Positions 52,501-53,125 of a stretch of 53,125 bases of DNA are shown in pieces. A model generated the notes under the pieces. That model made no database searches, was not told where the DNA came from, and saw nothing but the letters and a program-made list of their open reading frames with translations. The first letter of the stretch is position 1; each line of letters begins with the position of its first letter. A program made the translations under genes and the position numbers. This stretch comes from Candidatus Hydrogenedentota bacterium (GTDB lineage Bacteria; UBA8481; J006), in the NCBI GenBank assembly GCA_003697085.1, contig RFFU01000074.1, positions 146,600 through 199,724 on the forward strand, read 5' to 3'.

Positions 52501-53125
52501 CAAGATTACGACGGCGCGGGCGCCGAACCCCGGCGACAGTTTCCTGCTCGTCGGATTCAACTTCACGGTGATCGTCGAGTATCAGGACCAGACAAACGGG
52601 GATTTTGATTCCGGATCCGCAACGGTCACGTGGTTCCAGACTCCTTCCTCGGCCGCGCCCGACCGCGCAATTTATGCCGCTGGGATGCGCGTGATCGGTC
52701 AAGTGACCGATACCGATGCGAACCGGCTTCCGACAGCGAAGGATACGGTATTGGTTACCGTGACGAATCTGGCGACGGGGGAGAGCGAGGTGAGGTTACT
52801 GGAGGAGGACGCAGTGCGGTCCGGCACCTTCAGCGATACGCTCGGGCTCCTCCTGACCGTCGATCCCGCCGATTCCGTCTCGAACGACGGAGCCCGTATG
52901 TTCGTCCGGACGGCCGATTCGATCGAGGTGCGCTATCTCGACGCCTTCGACGGTACGGACTCGTCTTCCGATACCGCGCTGATCGGAACTCCCGGCGAGA
53001 CGACGCCCTCGCTGACGACCTTCGTGGACGGAAACGGGAACGCGGTTTCGGTCTTCGCGATGGATTCGCTCGTCTTCGTACAGGTGCGCGACACCGGCCA
53101 GAACCTCAGCGGCGCGCTCATCGAG
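43553..53125 (+). CDS. Giant secreted Ig-like repeat protein, 3'-truncated by the window edge
   Basis: I translated one frame from the GTG at 43553 to the last base without meeting a stop: 3191 codons in the window. The start has GGAAGGA upstream and gives a signal peptide, with basic SWKR, hydrophobic FLFVLGGLFFSAVSVLA and cleavage near LAA-PVV. Residues about 35-500 include propeller-like blades (TLFAGGFDNGG, GGILYISGRTTG, TLFAGGVNGTLFRSTDGTTW). Two FN3/Ig-like domains follow (RFPLDKTETNIVDQTFRW...FWRVLVVDTAGNVATGETY, then LDFEDTTERTLTLRW...FWRVTVYDSATNATVS). From residue 772 at least 21 modules of about 120 residues each carry a DxDxN motif, an ETLTLTET-like strand, SGxFxG and GDTIxVxYxD. 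The modules contain almost no cysteine and are very rich in Asp, Thr and Ser. It could be a surface adhesin, matrix or fibre protein; export by the neighbouring T2SS is only a guess. Confidence 0.9.
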   Translation, partial: MHSEAPVESSANSRPLSWKRFLFVLGGLFFSAVSVLAAPVVPVTWTTGTDFTDSITAFGPVVRPVFGDGAAELGITIVNDTIGPNNMWIRSFFSYKADTLFAGGFDNGGPNDLAPFFERTSSGWTFRGYVGPSGSGNKDELWWGTMYSDTLWIGVGRPLAGGADIAVTYRYNPALDTFVFDVRWTDSTTLNWRRFREDVAQLGGILYISGRTTGPGGNNNGAAYGLTDGINYDARTLKQILGRTANWGNDLAAIVEYGGLLYFTPDIAGGSERDIGRSNGVFAGSVIATLSEGILSLARLNDGTVGDTLFAGGVNGTLFRSTDGTTWTTIGDINGAGAFSIDDIDKFGPDLWLSSEADNNLYRYVARYDTAVLMGSVGGVNFRPYTKYASAVTGDTWLYIGGEDNGVPRAEIYRVQFLDSGTWTSDTIDLQDTTGYTHNVGDSVEFSVLENAGTVTVVVFTWPEGADTTTRSTARAETFTFSGQTFLNPDTRPSNSFRYLQVDVHFEAPLKDATPILESLTIHVHGDTAPPPTVTNRFPLDKTETNIVDQTFRWNAENDSVPGVVESGLDTYVLQISRDSSMAVIDSSYILFGDTQGVVSFGPVPLLGDTVHFWRVLVVDTAGNVATGETYTLTVDVTPPNPGADTALQPLDFEDTTERTLTLRWLTAIDTLSGIARYVVERDSGATLGFISPVTDTVYPPDTFLAIDLLGLSKTDTWFWRVTVYDSATNATVSPIFSFRVRTQAAVFLEDSRGVVVTDYTVRDTFTVVVADTDRNRDPAVADTLRVTVATAATGDTKSLLLTEIGVNANLFSGTLTLSDTTENGFLLAAVGDTIRVLYEDSMPPFQPIETGETYGRTTRISTNGMAGFDSTGYRIFETPVTTITDPDRNRDPRRRDTVSVLIWNKTRNDSEAIVYRETTDTSGVFSGDTLWISDTIGENSGDSILFAGPGDILILDYTDAYDGADTGRDTATVVRTFRSASGTAVDSRLVSVDSAAPFDTLGFRVTDPDGNADVALRDTIAVLARNLTTGETEIFVLVETTETSGIFGPDTGVATSLAPADSVSGTGTLFGIPGQTIRLEYEDAGDASDTAADTIVILFRPTNGTVRLTDSLGSPADTASRDSTLSATVSDSDQNRDGAIPETVGVAVRSVRAGDSETLTLTETDSNSGDFRNLVALAITDTGAGGVGDGILTVRPAYDTIFVEYRDDAGRVSDTIAYRFTRSRSRMQFIDRFGKAADQFTSGETISARVYDEDQNATVASEGSAETVAVFYYHLGTGDSEKVVLRETANLSAQFDSVVGIPTSANPLDSLPFTGVLFALPGDTIVVRYTDPADGTDTRELIIVASSTPTSSSADFTDSVGSSVATYALPDSRVYATVADTDENLFPGGLDDITATFWCPATNDTETLVLTETGNDSNIFRNTTGLPISDTLGSAVNDGVLLVGRADTIVFVYEDPNDPSDSATVTADLSASTTPATVAFDSSGYLAPTTMTIVITDADRNFDPRTAETLGIAIRGLIAGDSETITLTETTETSGVFSGSLPVSNLAGAGAGDGTLMGGLGETVQAEYADSVNPGIDTGVDTAIVFLAPTASRGDLLDKTLLAVDTALRAETITARVVDADASIDPLAIDTVGVIFENVRTGETEPLDLFETAVRAETFVSRVGIALSGSLSDSLTGDALLYVVPGDTVRLLYVQGSDTAGDTMLITVAPSTGAVVFRNGSGAVTDTAKVGADSLFLTFADTDRNRDGTRAETVLVVLTVSGTGDGETVVLTEEDRDSPDFRFTGGVPVVDTAAVVVQDGILVAGPGDTIEALFTDPDNGDTAFDTVLVTANLRVSSTRFLPIGVTTYTTSDSTRVEVIDPNANHDPTAIETVAVLVTNPRTGETEPLDLFETGPYSGVFRFETGLPHSTNVLDSVSATGVLYVVSSDTIEVLYADADDAADTAFDTVLIVPPPSNGSVIFSDSFGNSISTYPMDTFLYVTVQDTDRNVNGAAIETITAVVFDTMTGDTETVNLVEQGANSFLFRNAVAVSLSDTLGAVVDDGVLFTGTVLTIQVLYTDLLNGDTAADTANLTPAVTSASLLLDRSGYAPETRVIPTLTDPDRNRNPLLPDSVSVIVSSPWRADTETFVLTETTDTSGVFTAASGFRLSDTIGFAVGDDTLLVALGDTFLVSYSDAYDASDTAETVGAVLALNTSSTVAFDLPGYQVTDSVVVFVTDRDRNLDPRAFDTIVALVWNPRVSDTETLVLTETDSASLTFRNDTVTLKDTGAVTVGDGFLRVGNGDEIRLLYSDPVFSDTNLDSATILPIPTAGVVSVDTNIVWNGETFVITVVDGDRNLDQTAVETIVLRNAFVKTPQDVIVENEFQTIKLVETSDTSGVFVSQPITVRTDVTPTPGDRILLIGRNYSIEVEYQDATNGDFDTTGLSVTWFQAASSASLDRPFYVPGLRIFGTVSDSDENAVPIAKDTVTFIIRNAGTGETEVRIGYEGANLSGIFNDTAGLLTSASVSDSVSNDGILFIRTGDTVVIDYADSDNASDTSTDTATVGLSTDTVPSATWFSNANGVVQTAYRMDSLVFITVRDTDQNFSGLFKETVTVDVYDSMTGDSERIKLTELAADSGIFRNQTGLPLSDTVGAVINDGVLFTGPAFSITVFYQDALVPSDSSTDTAGINRLPSASFLFFDSPSYAPESAVTVFVGDSDRNRNPIAKDTVTITIWSPRRADTETVLLYETTETSALFANTAPIRISDTEGFNVGDGILLVALGDTFAAGYTDAYDATDSANSSAGVDTLGTLSTVALDAVFYTVADSVVITVTDRDRNLDPRSKDTVVVSVRNTRNGDSETLTLTETDSASLAFRTNQLNLTDTGAPVPGDGNLRVGPGDTFLVEYSDPRNGDTGSETAAITAAPTAGRVILPLGTVTDGDTLPIFVEDLDQNLDQTARDTILLRNVYALSPDSVIVDNEFQTLLLFETADTSGLFELPGGLKITTARAPNPGDSFLLVGFNFTVIVEYQDQTNGDFDSGSATVTWFQTPSSAAPDRAIYAAGMRVIGQVTDTDANRLPTAKDTVLVTVTNLATGESEVRLLEEDAVRSGTFSDTLGLLLTVDPADSVSNDGARMFVRTADSIEVRYLDAFDGTDSSSDTALIGTPGETTPSLTTFVDGNGNAVSVFAMDSLVFVQVRDTGQNLSGALIE
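45866..53125 (+). repeat. Array of at least 21 modules (about 360 bases each) with a five-module super-repeat
   Basis: First codons of the DxDxN motif stand at 45866, 46208, 46574, 46946, 47309, 47693, 48044, 48410, 48776, 49133, 49505, 49853, 50204, 50549, 50915, 51293, 51644, 51995, 52340, 52709 and 53090. Every fifth module repeats its character: distances 45866-47693-49505-51293-53090 are 1827, 1812, 1788 and 1797 bases. The array continues beyond the window. Confidence 0.88.

Noticed and set aside
43553-53125. Idea that the short-period repeats are a CRISPR array or satellite DNA
   Set aside because: The repeats are imperfect, in frame, and read as one diverged protein module series. 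There are no identical direct repeats with unique spacers.
1-53125. Search for tRNA, rRNA, transposase, integrase or att sites
   Set aside because: No cloverleaf-like sequence in the intergenic gaps, and no protein with transposase or integrase motifs, could be recognised by eye.

Overview
The window reads as part of a chromosome from a diderm (Gram-negative type), probably uncultivated, saprophytic bacterium. The support is a type II secretion system (T2SS) with an outer-membrane secretin, many glycoside hydrolases, and very large secreted Ig-like repeat proteins. No rRNA or tRNA is present, so no phylum can be assigned. The mix (GH9 cellulases, GH94, GH172, CehA/McbA-type PHP hydrolase, giant Asp/Thr-rich repeat protein) would fit a candidate phylum in the wider FCB/PVC region; that is inference only.

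Left part (1-10.2 kb): a 5'-truncated GH9 cellulase, an MGH1-like (alpha/alpha)6-barrel glycosidase, a 1199-residue secreted GH9 cellulase with a LamG-like domain inserted inside its catalytic domain, and, on the opposite strand, a GH94 cellobiose phosphorylase. This forms a logical route from cellulose to cellobiose to glucose-1-phosphate plus glucose.

Secretion part (10.2-25.4 kb): a divergent T2SS cluster. gspE and gspF run leftward, apparently co-transcribed with the cellobiose phosphorylase. Rightward run gspG, two minor pseudopilins, a GspL (PilM/PilN-like) protein, a GspM (PilO-like) protein whose C-terminus resembles the GspC/PilP homology region, a secretin carrying eight C-terminal Ig-like repeats, and two unrecognised genes. 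A 997-residue PilX/GspK-like pseudopilin lies apart at 40.2 kb. The cluster is a strong candidate exporter for the cellulases.

Middle part (25.5-40.1 kb): hexapeptide acyltransferase, GH38 alpha-mannosidase, histidine phosphatase, a solitary sugar-type ABC ATPase (UgpC/MalK), two overlapping GAF-GGDEF diguanylate cyclases, a GH172 enzyme, a large GH-A-like putative glycosidase with a non-canonical active-site segment, and a CehA/McbA-type PHP metallohydrolase.

Right part (43.55 kb to the window end): one uninterrupted reading frame of at least 3191 codons running off the right edge. It starts at a GTG with a Shine-Dalgarno sequence and a signal peptide, continues with a propeller-like and FN3-like N-terminal region, and then at least 21 modules of about 120 residues, each marked by a DxDxN-type motif. 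Module spacing and sequence show a super-repeat of five modules (about 1.8 kb). The segment is visibly richer in G+C than the rest of the window.
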